Source: Cristatella mucedo
Lineage: Eukaryota; Bryozoa; Phylactolaemata; Cristatellidae
Assembly: GCA_009760855.2 (NCBI GenBank)
Contig: WPIO01000007.1
Location: 6,170,501 to 6,234,500 of the forward strand
Reading direction: 5' to 3'
DNA length: 64,000 bases
Shown: positions 1-47,884 of the stretch, one piece after another
How positions within the stretch are numbered: position 1 is the first letter of the stretch
Layout: each line of letters starts with the position of its first letter
Position numbers and translations under genes: made by a program
Notes under the pieces: generated by a model
Database searches by the model: none
What the model saw: the letters and a program-made list of their open reading frames with translations, nothing else
What the model was told of the DNA's origin: nothing

Positions 1-710
1 AATCGGGAGTGAGTTCCAGGCTTTGGGAGCAAGCGAACTAAAGGCACGGTCTCCAAAGGATTTGAGGTTTGTACGAGGTATATGTAAACCGTTGGTTTCC
101 GAAAAGCAGGTGGTACGATGCTTGGCCTGGTGGGGGAGTAGATCTGATTGGTAGGCTGAAGCCAAGAATGAAGCGACCTAAAAGTGAGTGACGAAACCCT
201 GAAGTCGATCCGTTGCTTGACTGAGAGCCAGTGCAGGTTGGCAAGAAGTGGTGTGATGTGGCAACTGCGAAGCTCACGACAGACAAGCCTAGCTGCAGAG
301 TTTTGCACCAGCTGTAAGCGCTTGATTGCATATGCTGGTAGGCCAGCAAAGCAGTGAGTTACAGAAGTCAAGACGGGATCTCACAAATGCATGGACCAAC
401 TTGGACGTGGTATCCTTATCTAAACAAGCCCGAATTTTAGCAATGTTATGAAGATGAAAATAGGCAGATTTGACTGTGGAGCTGATCTGGTCGTCTAACG
501 AAAGGTCACTTTGTAACATGACACCTAGATTTCGTGCAGATTCAACAGGAGATATGATGGCAGAGTCTATTATGAGTGTTAGCCTTTCCAATTTCTGAAT
601 CACACTTGGTTTACCCATAACTAGTAAGTTCGTTTCATCGTCATTCAATTTAAAAAAAATTGCTGCCAGCCATGTATAAACATCATCAATACATGCAGCA
701 AGAGAGTTGA

Positions 711-712
<2 letters not shown>
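1..712 (-). mobile_element. LINE-B fragment (CR1/L2-group reverse transcriptase, C-terminal part)
   Basis: Broken frames encode FFKLNDDETNLLVMG, ARNLGVMLQSDLSL and VRSRLDFCNSLL. These are the palm/thumb end of a CR1/L2-type reverse transcriptase. Its 3' end runs off the window's left edge. The upstream end stops at an AT repeat. The open frame is shifted and probably dead. Confidence 0.85.
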
Positions 713-764
<52 letters not shown>

Positions 765-804
765 TTGTATATGTGTGTATACACACACACACACACACAC
801 ACAG
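713..804. repeat. (AT)n then (AC)n microsatellite
   Basis: About 25 AT units at 713-763 are followed by about 12 AC units at 781-804. The tract marks the break point of the neighbouring LINE-B fragment. Confidence 0.95.
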
Positions 805-869
805 AGATATGCATGTGTGTGTGTCTATATTTTGTGTGTTGTGCATAAGCTGACTAAACAGCCTCATTT

Positions 870-1010
870 ATATAGCAGCAAAATACCCTTCACGGCTATA
901 ACCACAGCTTGCAGTGGTCAATCAAGGATCGACTGCTACAGGACTCGAACCTAGGACCCGGGTAGTGAAGAGCGAGCACCTTACCCCTGGGCTAACACCC
1001 AGGGGCATAA
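870..1010 (-). mobile_element. SINE1 copy, diverged
   Basis: The minus strand shows a B-box-like GTTCGAG(T)CC core and a run resembling TAAGGTGCTCGC. The SINE1 body follows, with the central CTGCAAGC...GTGGT and TAGCCGTGAAGG blocks. Confidence 0.65.
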
Positions 1011-1317
1011 TGAGGAGTAGTAGACATTAGACCAAAGCACAAAGAACGAATGCACCTAATTAGTATAATGCCTTTCACGATAGCATTTTCATAAACCAGA
1101 GTATACAACAGAAAATATCGAGAGAAAACATCACAGACCTGTAAGTCTAACTAAAGATGGTAGACACCCATTTAACAGTGCCTTGAAAACGATTGCATTG
1201 TCTGTTTTGGAGATACATGTACGTGTGCAGTAGTATGAAAACAGTAGTGTACCGGCTATGCCAATTTCCTAGCTGAATGCTGTCGCCAACCGACATGCTT
1301 AAGACTACCTAGTTGAC
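1010..1317. other. Unique AT-rich spacer
   Basis: I see no coding motif, repeat or structured element here. Confidence 0.5.
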
Positions 1318-1600
1318 TGGAGCTTACTTCCACAATTCTTAAGCAACGAAATCTATTCTCCTGCTGCCGACTGTGGCACATACTTTCCACTCGTCCTTAG
1401 CAGCTACTGCAATGCAACCTGCTTCCTCGGCTGCCCTGCTGACTCGGATGTGCTCCTCACTTTCTCTTTGCTTCGTGAGAAGTCTGTTAACTACCACATG
1501 AGTACCGAAACCCGCTTAGGCCTTGAGAGCATCTCTCGTCACACCCACTTCATCTTTGCGGGTTTTGGGGAACTACAGAGGGAGATATATTATATTAGGT
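1318..1600 (+). mobile_element. LINE-A 3' end
   Basis: It matches the 3' end of the 20.2-21.5 kb copy: CTGCCGACTGTGGCACA, then CCCACTTTCTCTTTG-like text, then a short GAGATATATTATATTA tail. It is 5'-truncated with no intact frame. Confidence 0.75.
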
Positions 1601-1898
1601 TGACTGCCTTTACGATGGGCCAAGCGAGGGCCCTTTGCAACACGAGACTTGGTAACGTTGCAATCGCTATACAATTTCAAATCGGTGGACTTCGGTGAGG
1701 TACAACCTGAAGAAGAAAGCTACGACCTGTGCTTTGATAGCTTAAAGAAACCTAGTCACCTAAATGTCACAAAATACCCACTAGAGCGGACTGAATGCAC
1801 CTCTAGGCATCATTTCGCCCCTTCGAGGGTTCTTGCACAAAGCCTGTAGGCTGCTGCTGGGAAGCTTAAAGCTTGTGGACTGCTACTGGGAAGCCAGT

Positions 1899-1961
1899 TG
1901 GTAGGAATACGATTAGGCATCGACTAAATTGGTAGGGATACGATCAGGCATACACTAGATA
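1899..1961 (+). repeat. Two tandem ~31 bp units
   Basis: TGGTAGGAATACGATTAGGCA and TGGTAGGGATACGATCAGGCA sit in direct tandem, followed by related ends. This may be part of the Tc1-like relic's terminal region. Confidence 0.6.
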
Positions 1962-2530
1962 AAAGTGTGCTTGATCGGAACAAAAAAGAAGCCTCTTCTC
2001 TCTATCAAGCTTGAAGTGGCTCATTTGGAGTGGGCTAGGACGAGAGCACACCGTGACCAAGAAGAGTGGAGCAGTAAATTCATCACTTTTGGTAACTCAA
2101 AATGTATGCATTACATGCATTGTTGTTTCGATGAAGGTTTCGATGATAGTTGCCTTCTGCGCACACAAATTTGAGCGTGAAATTTGTCGGCGAAGGGGTC
2201 GTGGCCTGGGGCTGCTTCTGCAGCGGATACCTCGCATCATGATGCAAGACATTTATTTGGAACTTACTCCAAAGCATTGCAGAATCTAGTGCAGTGAGTA
2301 TTCGTAAAGATTATTTTCTTTTCAAACAGGACAATCGGCCTAAGCATACAGCTAAGGGTGTTCAATATTTTTTCTGCTGTGCTGCTGAATTCAGTTTGGG
2401 ACCATTACCCTAGCGGACTGGCCTAGTAAATCTTCAGACCCGAATAACATTGATTGTCTCTGGGGTGAAGTGGATAGAAGGAGAGCTCAGGTGGGTCATA
2501 TCACATCTAAAAAATCGCTTCCCTAAGTTT
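1940..2530 (+). pseudogene. Tc1-like DNA transposase relic
   Basis: Near 2315-2345 the translation reads FKQDNRPKHTAKGVQ. A second frame near 2418-2490 reads WPSKSSDPNNIDCLWGEVD. These match the Tc1 catalytic-core signatures QDNDPKHTA and WPAQSPDLNPIEHLWGELD. The frame is broken between them and stop codons are frequent, so the gene is dead. I could not define terminal inverted repeats. Confidence 0.8.
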
Positions 2531-2838
2531 GCCGCACATTTGGAGTGTGATAAGGCCTGATTTTTGCAAAGTCTTAGTTTTCTCTATGCCTGTGCGGCTT
2601 AGAGAGGTTACTGCTTATTGCAGTGGTGTAACTCCATCTTCACACTAAAAATGTACACAATTGTACTGAAACTTGGTTAACATTTTACATAAGCTTCTTT
2701 CATATACTGTGATTATTACACCAGATTGCAATAACCTTTTATACATTGTTGGGGTCGGGTGGCCATTTTAGACTGCCTCCCCGATATTTCTGCGCTCGAG
2801 TGTACATGATGATAAAGATTTGGCTGAGCCATAATGGT

Positions 2839-3005
2839 GAGCCGTAATGGCTCACTAGGTAAGGCGGTTGCTTTTCACGACCTTGGCCCCGAGGTCGTGG
2901 GTTTGAATCCTGTCGTGAGCGATCCATTATCGCCACTGCAAGCAGCAGTGATAGCAGTCAAGGCTCTTATGTCGCTATACAAAAGAAGCTGCTAAATCAG
3001 CTAGT
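2839..3005 (+). mobile_element. SINE1 copy
   Basis: The tRNA-like head has an A box near GGCTCACTAGGTAAGG and a B box GGTTTGAATCC. The body block GCCACTGCAAGCAG follows, and the 3' end reads GCTATACAAAAGAAGCTG. There is no clear poly-A tail. Confidence 0.85.
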
Positions 3006-3009
3006 ATGA

Positions 3010-3575
3010 TGATTACTAATGATACTGACCTATAAGTGATACGATATCACATGCAATGTGCTATAACCAGGATAATCTATACCCGACAAAGAATTCCGAA
3101 AGAAACTTTCTAGCCGTCAGTAAAACATACCTAGGCTTCATTGTGCATCTCCCAAACTTATTCGGGGGGAATGTCTTAGACTAGGTATTCTCAAGCCCTT
3201 CAAAAAATCAATATTAGTATTACTACTAATACCTTCACATCCATGGTATAACATTAGCCAACATTAGTCATTAACACGTGAAACGTAACCCAAAATTTTA
3301 TTTTAGTATTGGCCGGCTGCATTGGGCTCGGCCGCTTTCATTCCTGCTAACTGAATAACTTTGATGCCTAAATGAAAAATGTGTTTTTATTGCTCATAAA
3401 ACTGGTTCTGGAGTCAGACATATGGCGAATCCTTCAAGAAACCACGCTTTTTATATTTGGACTTCAATTGCCCCTCAATCATAAACCCGTCCATAGCCGT
3501 TCTCACATTCAGTTTTGGACTTGATATTATTGAGTTTTCACCAAACCTATTCAACTCGCACGGTGCAACCTTACA
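3010..3575. other. Unannotated spacer
   Basis: AT-rich DNA with several short frames and no recognisable domain. Confidence 0.5.
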
Positions 3576-3577
3576 AC

Positions 3578-3690
3578 AAAATAATACAAATACTAATAAT
3601 AGGTTGTATGTATAGCACCCTACGAGAACTAACTCTCTATTCAGGTGCTTTACTTCAGGCCGACTCCCTGCAAAGGAATCGGTCACCAAA
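3578..3690 (-). mobile_element. LINE-B/SINE2 3' tail fragment
   Basis: The minus strand carries the shared hairpin (…AGAGAGTTAGTTCTCGTAGGGTGCTATAC) followed by an AT-rich trinucleotide tail. It is too short to tell LINE-B from SINE2. Confidence 0.65.
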
Positions 3691-4024
3691 GATTAATGAC
3701 ATGCAGGGTATCATGCTGAGACAACCATGCAAGAGCAAGCAAGATGCTTAGGCTAGCATGCTAACGCACACAAGAAGACACTCAGGGCCACCGATTACTT
3801 TGATCTTTGGCGTAGTAACAAGTACCGAATCACTCAGAAGTGCGCATACAAACCACACTGAAGCAAAACATGACAAGTTTGCGCTGGGGCTGAAGGGAAA
3901 GCTGAGCGGAACAGACATGTCGCTAACAGAGACTTGAATGATGCAAGGTATATGCAGGTAGTGATCGAAGTTGTAAGCTAGCTAGCTACTCGGGTGCATA
4001 CAAACTGGAGCTTCAATCAGCAAA

Positions 4025-4285
4025 AGGTTTCACTTAGTTCGAGGGGCTGCGAGATGAATAGATGCTGAGAAGCAGTTGTTACAAGACCACACTGTACGTG
4101 CAAGGAGGTCGGACAGATAGGCAGGTGCAACCGAGTGAAACGACCTGAAAGTCGGAGAGAGGATCTTGAAATCGATTCTTGATAGGGAGCTAGCAAAGCT
4201 GAGATGAAGCAGTGTGATGTTGCAGCTATGCCGTTGATGACAGAACAGACGAGCTGCTGAGCTTAGCACCAGTTGCAACCGATTC
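4025..4285 (-). mobile_element. LINE-B fragment
   Basis: The translation gives MQLVLSSAARLF, then SRIDFKIL and SVAPAYLSDLL. This is the thumb/C-terminal region of the LINE-B protein. It is truncated at both ends and lacks the 3' UTR. Confidence 0.8.
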
Positions 4286-4289
4286 CCAA

Positions 4290-5215
4290 GTAAAAGGAAT
4301 AGCTATAGTCTAGATACAAAGTACTCTTAACATTGTATCAAGTGCTTCCCTCCGAGAAGTTATCTTTGGACGTGGGCTTAAAATACAGTCAGAACCAACA
4401 GCATGATTTTTTAAGTCCTGCTGGGTTGGGTGGGGGGTCTTACACTGTTATTAGTCTTGTGATTAAAATGTGTCCCACCGACCCTACACGTCATGAGCAT
4501 AATCACCCTATCTTTCTAGCGATAACCGTTGAGTGCACAGACAGCATTCATTGACTAATACGGTGCTTCCTTACAGAATGCAGGCAAGGATGCATTGAAC
4601 CATAGGAACGATGCTTAACTTGTTGCATACATGCAGTGCATTGGGATTGAATAAGCACATTTGCATAATACCCAAGGACAGGGCACAGGAAATACTGCAG
4701 ATGCAAGTGCACACGATTTCACGACAAAAAAGTGCAGAAAACCTCTACACGCATGTGGCCGAAGTCAATGTACACAAGTTTTTCCTCAGTACTCGTACAT
4801 CATCGCTACGCAGAAACTGACATCATCGGCGATGATCAAGGATCCTTCTTTTACTAGGGAGTCGTGCTTCGATAAGAAAGAGTAAAGCATTCCGAGGTAG
4901 AGCAGGGTGCAGGGGTAAGCATTTTCATCTGGTTATGCATTTGAAGTTATGCTAACGATGAGCTACTCGAGCTAAACAAATGCTGACCATTTTTACACCA
5001 TCACTCCTCCTGTCAGATGGGTTTAAGCAAGGCCAACGATCAAGTCAATCGTCGAGAAGCCGCAGGGGTGCACAGAAACTATTGCCGTGACTTGCCCAGA
5101 AGCTGTCAGCTCACAGGTGCCTCACCAAGGCGTGCAGAGCGCTAACGGCCAGGTCCGGTGCCGAGTCACGCAGTGGGCGCCTGCCTGCGTGCCTGCAAGA
5201 CCACCGCTGCGCACC
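4290..5215. other. CRTC downstream intron or spacer
   Basis: This lies just 3' of CRTC exon 10 on the sense strand. I searched it for the acidic activation-domain end and found no matching frame. No repeat was recognised. Confidence 0.5.
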
Positions 5216-5218
5216 AAC

Positions 5219-42803
<37,585 letters not shown>

Positions 42804-43460
42804 TGCATTTTTCATGTACACTAAATTTAATGTTATGGGTGAACGTTCGCTGAGGGGCGTCACGTGACTACCGGAACTAGGTACGAGTAGTTGCCGCGTA
42901 GTCGTAACGGCGGCTCTTTTGCTTGCGATTGAACGGGAAAGCAACTTCATGTGTTGAAAAATCAATTGTTCGGGCCCGAGCGAACTAATAGATATGACAT
43001 CACATAGGTCAGCATAAATTCCCCTAGCGCCTTCTAGCGCGTCATAGCTCTCAATTAATCACCCTGTTCTGCTAGTCCTTAGCTCGGATGCTGGGTGGGT
43101 CGTAACGTGCGAAGCATAATTTTTTTCTACCGAGCAGGTGACGCTCTGCGTGTATCACCTACAGCTGCCTTTTTTCTAACCGTTGGTCTAAGCAATGCGA
43201 GTGGAGTTATGGCTATACGACTATTTAGCACTCTAAGCTTTTTTGATCCCGCGAGTTGCGACTAGCAGCGCCAGTGCGTCGACCAACTACCCGGACGATG
43301 CGGCGGGTCAAGAATAATTACGCCCAGAGCCTAGCGCTTCGTAACTTGATTGGATGCGTTCGTTCGTGCGTTCATGCTTTAGATAAATCTTGAATCGTAG
43401 AGAATTTGTATACTGGGCAACCGCTTTGCACCACTCTTGGGGCCGAGAAGTGACGGTGGG
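42804..43460 (-). promoter_or_regulatory. Probable CRTC promoter and 5' UTR
   Basis: This repeat-free, CpG-containing stretch lies directly upstream of exon 1. It holds a GTCACGTGAC palindrome and, next to it, an ACCGGAAC ETS-like core near 42870-42877. I see no clear TATA box and cannot locate the transcription start. It ends where a LINE-B relic begins. Confidence 0.4.
42859..42868. promoter_or_regulatory. Perfect GTCACGTGAC E-box palindrome
   Basis: The ten bases equal the CLEAR/USF/MITF-type palindromic E-box, 56 bp upstream of the CRTC ATG. The site is read directly; the binding factor is inference. A TGACGC half-CRE overlaps it on the minus strand. Confidence 0.5.
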
Positions 43461-43464
43461 GAGC

Positions 43465-43800
43465 GGCTTCATACTAATAATAAGGATATTAATAATTAAA
43501 TGTGTACAGTGCCCTCAGAGAACTTAAATCTATTTTTAGGCACTTTACATATGCTGTAAAGGAAGAATGATCACATAGTTAGTTGTAAGATGCTCAATGT
43601 CCAGAAGCATAATATGATTAGAGGTAACATGCACATTGTCAACATGTAAATATGGTTAGCGGCAACGTACACAGTGTCAGCGTGCATAGCGAACGAAGGA
43701 CAGATCGCAAGGACCCACCAATTGCTGAGGAAAAGTGCATGTTTTTGCTTCTTTTTAAAACACAAAGTCGGAGGATGTCGTGACGTCAGCGAGAGGCTTC
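43465..43800 (-). mobile_element. LINE-B 3' end upstream of CRTC
   Basis: The ATT/TAA tail, hairpin (CCCTCAGAGAACTTAAATCT on plus) and 3' UTR run to the end of the protein frame. It carries a full CRE octamer at 43781. Confidence 0.85.
43781..43788. promoter_or_regulatory. Perfect CRE octamer (TGACGTCA)
   Basis: A full palindromic CREB site lies about 980 bp upstream of the CRTC start codon, inside a LINE-B relic. Other LINE-B copies carry one-base variants at the same place. Another full site at 29855-29862 is also LINE-B, and one at 27121-27128 lies in intron 1. Confidence 0.35.
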
Positions 43801-43977
43801 CATCTAAGCTCCCCATACCATCACCTGATCAACCCAAAGGCTTGTCGATCAGGTTTCTTCCATCAGGAGTTTCATCAAGCGATCGAGTAGCGGGGTGCTC
43901 AATTTGCTCGGTCTGTAGGTAGCTTCTCTAGCCGAAACCGAGCTAAAACCGAGCTCTGGCTCGTATCCCAGCACAAG

Positions 43978-44190
43978 GGTAATGTAATGTATCACCCTCG
44001 TGTAACTCCACAAAGCCACCGAGACTAGGTGGGTGCTGCACAGGTGAGTTTTCTATGGCATACTCAAAGCCTATGCGGCTTTCGCTAAGCATGCCGTAGC
44101 CAACAAATTTTATCTAACGAAACAACAAAGAGTGAGAAGAATAGCAGATTCAAGAGGGCAGTCGAGGAAGTGATTAGTGTTGTGCTAGCA
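43978..44190 (-). mobile_element. LINE-A 3' end, diverged
   Basis: GTAATGTAATGTATCACCCTC and GTAACTCCACAAAGCCACC parallel the 20185 copy. Confidence 0.8.
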
Positions 44191-44194
44191 CTTA

Positions 44195-44312
44195 CAGACT
44201 CAGGCCGTGAGTTTGAGTCCTAAAGCAGGCAAACCCTTATTGCCTGCTCCAAGCGAGTGATAGCCACTAAGGCACTATTATATAAATGAGGCTGTAAAAT
44301 TAGCATATCTTT
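44195..44312 (+). mobile_element. SINE1 partial copy
   Basis: GAGTTTGAGTCC B box, then TATTGCCTGCTCCAAGC...TATAAATGAGGCTGT. The head is truncated. Confidence 0.7.
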
Positions 44313-44519
44313 ATTTTTGACAGCAGAAACAACAAAAACTGTGCATGTAGCTCCCCAGGCATTACTTTTAATGTGTTTTTTTTATTAAGGGTGCTTAGCG
44401 TTGGTTAAAACAGTCGGACAATTCAATGCAACCGGCAGGGAAGTGAAGTCTAATTGTGTGCCCTTTCCAGCCGACTGGGCAGGGGCTGGGATTGGGCCCC
44501 TTCCGTGAGCCGATGCATA

Positions 44520-44960
44520 GTAATTACAATAATAAGACATTTTCATAACACTTTTATTTTTTTAAGAGGAGTAAATTTCTTTCTGTCACTTTATATATGC
44601 TGGAAAGGAAGCATGTCCATTGCTTTTTCCGAAAAAGACTACACAGATGCACGAAGGAAACAAACGCTATGATCAGTAGGTGGATGTATGAACCACCTGT
44701 ATGCAGCTGCTGCACAGGAAAGAAGATCTACAAGTGTTGAGTGACAGAAATCTAGATAGAATGTCCCTCATGCATTGACCAGGAGGCCCAGATTTTGCAA
44801 TGGTATGTAGCTTAAAATAGGCAGACTTGACTGTAGAGCTGATATGGTCGTCTAGTGAAAGGTCACTTTAGAACAGCATGCCCAGATGAAATGCCTACTT
44901 AATAAGCAATCTGCCTGGCCCAGCACATTTTCAGGATTATGCTTTCCAATTTCTGGGGAT
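44520..44960 (-). mobile_element. LINE-B fragments, diverged
   Basis: Hairpin-like text at 44560-44620 and RT text at 44780-44890 (AGCTGATATGGTCGTCTAGTG) match 450-500. Confidence 0.65.
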
Positions 44961-44964
44961 TATT

Positions 44965-45775
44965 ACTATTAGTATTACTTATTATGATTGCTCATCACCT
45001 TTCTAGGCAAAGAAAGAATTATTTCTGTGGGCATATGACCTGCTCGACACGCGCAAAGTTTTTGCACCAAGGTAGGCTCCATTGCTGGCCTTATTGACAG
45101 CCTAAGGCAACAACTGTGCGTCTTGTGTGAAGCATTGTGTGACAAGCATGTAGCATGTAATTGAAATAGTCTCTATAAAAGCTTAGCCAAGAAAGCAAGA
45201 TGCTCTACTACCAAGGAAGCCAGCTATGTTGTTAGAAATTGAACCTGTGCAATTGTTGGTGTAACATTTGCTTACAACTGATTTCGCTTGATAAATCACA
45301 GACAAAGAACAGCATTTGCACAATGAAGAGAATCAAAAGATGGAGGAGCCTACCGGAAGTATTGGAAGTAAGCTTGGACCTTTTAACTTCCCTCTTTGTC
45401 AGTCATGGTTCAGGCTTGGTAGTCAACTGGTTAGCTCCTTGTGTAGTTTAATAGTCCCTTTTAAGGAACGCACTCTACCAATGTAACGTATGGATTGCCA
45501 CTGCCCATACCATACTGCCGGCCTGGATGTTATGTCAACTGTGAAGGCAGTTTACAATAACTTATTAAAGTGCTCCCTACTTTTTTGTATCAGGTAGTAT
45601 GGACCGATTGTTTACTTCGAGTGGTATTATTTGGATGGTGCTCACCAAAGGCAGCAGCGATCTACTGAGCACGAACGTAGATGTGCTTAGCAGCACTAGA
45701 GGTGTCACTATCTGCTGTGAAGCACCAAATGACCAAGAGCCTCGGGCAGCAGTAGCAGTGTGTGTATTTGTGTTA
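44965..45775. other. Intergenic spacer
   Basis: No recognised element. Confidence 0.45.
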
Positions 45776-45779
45776 AAGT

Positions 45780-46070
45780 GAGTGTGTACATGTGAGTGTG
45801 TACTTGTGAGTGTGAACATGTCAGTGTGTGTACATGCATTTGTGGGAGTGTGGGTCTGAGTGTGTGTGCACGTGCATGTGCAAGCCACGTGTATATGTGT
45901 GTGTGTGTATGTGTGTGTGCATGTGTGCGCATGTATGTCTGTGTGTGTGTGTGTGTTTGTGTGTACACTCGTGTGTGTACCCGTGTGTGTGTGTGTGTGT
46001 GTCCGTGCGCGTGCACGTGTGTGCGCCTACCCGAGTTCGTGTTCATGCGCATGTTCATGCGCATCTATAT
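45780..46070. repeat. Cryptic GT-rich alternating tract
   Basis: GTGTGTACATGTGAG, GTGTGCGCATG and similar units without a fixed period, like 33545-33690. Confidence 0.85.
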
Positions 46071-46074
46071 GCAG

Positions 46075-47110
46075 AACCAGTGTCACACTTAACATGAGGC
46101 TCATCATGCCATTACCTTTTATCAGCTGGCATTTAGCAGAAAGAAAATATTTATTACTGCTCTTAAATGATAATAGAAATAGTAATAATCACGTGCATGA
46201 ATAGCAAGAGAAAAAAATTTCTTTCTAGGCACTTCTCGTAAGTTGGAAAGGTGGTAGCAAAGGAGTTGATTAGTTGCTTTAGTAGAACACGTGCCTTGAA
46301 TGCTCATCTATACATTCCAAAATTCACGGTTTATGTGCTCAGAAAAATGAGGCATGGCATTCTCGAGCGCATCCAGGGGCATCTTGGGCTGTGCACGAAG
46401 AGGAAAACACTGCTCGGCTGGCCCATATCGCTGCTATTGGAGGCAGGGTCAGGTATACCAGGTGTTGGGTAAGCATCGTGCATAACCTTTGCCAGCACTT
46501 CAATCTTCAGCTTCGGGCGCATCCTACAGCATGGCATCCTGGACACCCATCCGCTCATCTACAGCAAGCCAGTTTGCAATGCCCCACAGACATGCTAGCA
46601 GCACCAGGCTGCAGTGCGTGTGCAGCCGAAGCACGTGCACCTCTTCCAGGCCAGCGTCTGTAGTATCGGGTCAAAAAAACGCTACTGGCCGGAAGCAACG
46701 AAGTTGCCTCTCTCGTTCGTGGATTGCCGCCCTCCCCCGGTGATAGGGGCTGTGATGGCAGTGGTGGCTGCCGAGGTGAAGGCGTGAGTCCTGCTGCCTC
46801 AGTCTGCCTGAATTTGCAGGCGCTCCATCGCCAGGAACGATTGCGCAAGTTGTGCGCGGCCACGTTGACGACTTCCGGGCGGCGGGCAGCTGGACTGCCT
46901 GCTGGTCCGGACGTATTTGGCTGTTGCCTTCTTCAATCTCGGCAGTTTCCCTGAGACCTCACAACGACCACTTGACTGGCATAGGCACAACCTGCTTGGC
47001 ATGGCTTGCCATTGTCGAGAGTTTCTGCTTCCGGAGATGAACGGTCCACTTGCCCTTGCTACGATAGCACTGGCAATGCTGGGAAAAGATGAGGCCAGGT
47101 GCTAGTCCGG
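46075..47110. other. GC-rich intergenic stretch
   Basis: It holds a weak LINE-B hairpin remnant at 46215-46255 on the minus strand and a minus-strand frame of about 100 codons at 46555-46863 that I do not recognise. Confidence 0.4.
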
Positions 47111-47124
47111 CACTATGACTAGCT

Positions 47125-47425
47125 ATGTGGCACTCGGTCTGTGGAACTCGCTTCCACAATTCTTATGCAATGACAACTACTCTCCTACTGCCGACTATGG
47201 CTCGTCCTTTCCAGCGGTCCTGGGCTGCTACTTCCAAGTGACTCACTACCTCGACTGCTCTCCTGACTCTGCTATGTTTCCCACTTTCTCTTTGTTGCGT
47301 GAGATGAAGTCTGTTGGCTACCGAATGCGTACCGAAAGCTGCTTAGGCTGTGAGTGCGCTATACAAAACTCTCCTGTGTAGTCTCTGTGGAGTTACAGAT
47401 GGAGATACATACATACATACGTACC
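47125..47425 (+). mobile_element. LINE-A 3' end with ATAC tail
   Basis: TGTGGAACTCGCTTCCACAAT opens it. The protein end (TESCLGCECAIQNS) and 3' UTR follow, and GAGATACATACATACATACG closes it. This shows the LINE-A terminal repeat clearly. Confidence 0.9.
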
Positions 47426-47506
47426 AGAGAGCCTTATGCCTTAGGATGCATGGTGTCCCCTTTCCTCTTTCCTGTCTCATCGGTGCTGCTTCTGTCTACC
47501 TTCGAG

Positions 47507-47552
47507 CCATTGCTGGCCTGCCAGGCCAGCTGGCCTGCCAGGCCAGCAATGG
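47507..47552. repeat. 46 bp near-perfect palindrome
   Basis: CCATTGCTGGCCTGCCAGGC pairs with its reverse complement at the other end. One internal mismatch pair breaks the symmetry. It also reads as two tandem GGCCTGCCAGGCCAGC units. Confidence 0.85.
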
Positions 47553-47884
47553 CTGCGGGCGTAGATGCAGATTTGTCAGCTGTCTTCCAAGAATTTGGCC
47601 ATGCTTTCCGTCTGCCGAGTAGGATAATAATATCACACAATTATTTTATTCAAAAAGAGCAAATTTGTTGTACAAGCTTGGATGGTTTGATATTCTCCGC
47701 CTCCGGCGAAAAACTGGGCCACACCTCGGCGCTTCCGCTTTCAGTCGTTGCTGACGTAGTTTCTGGAAGAGCTTTTCGTTATGCTGTTGGCATCGAGGCG
47801 CCTCTCTTTACCCAGGTACCAAGACCCCGGTAAGCATCCTACTACACAAAGGCAGAACCGACGCTCGATCCGACCCTGGGACTG

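Noticed and set aside
2839-2930. tRNA gene
   Set aside because: A/B boxes are present, but the anticodon arm does not fold properly and the same unit with a non-tRNA body recurs about fifteen times, so it is a SINE.
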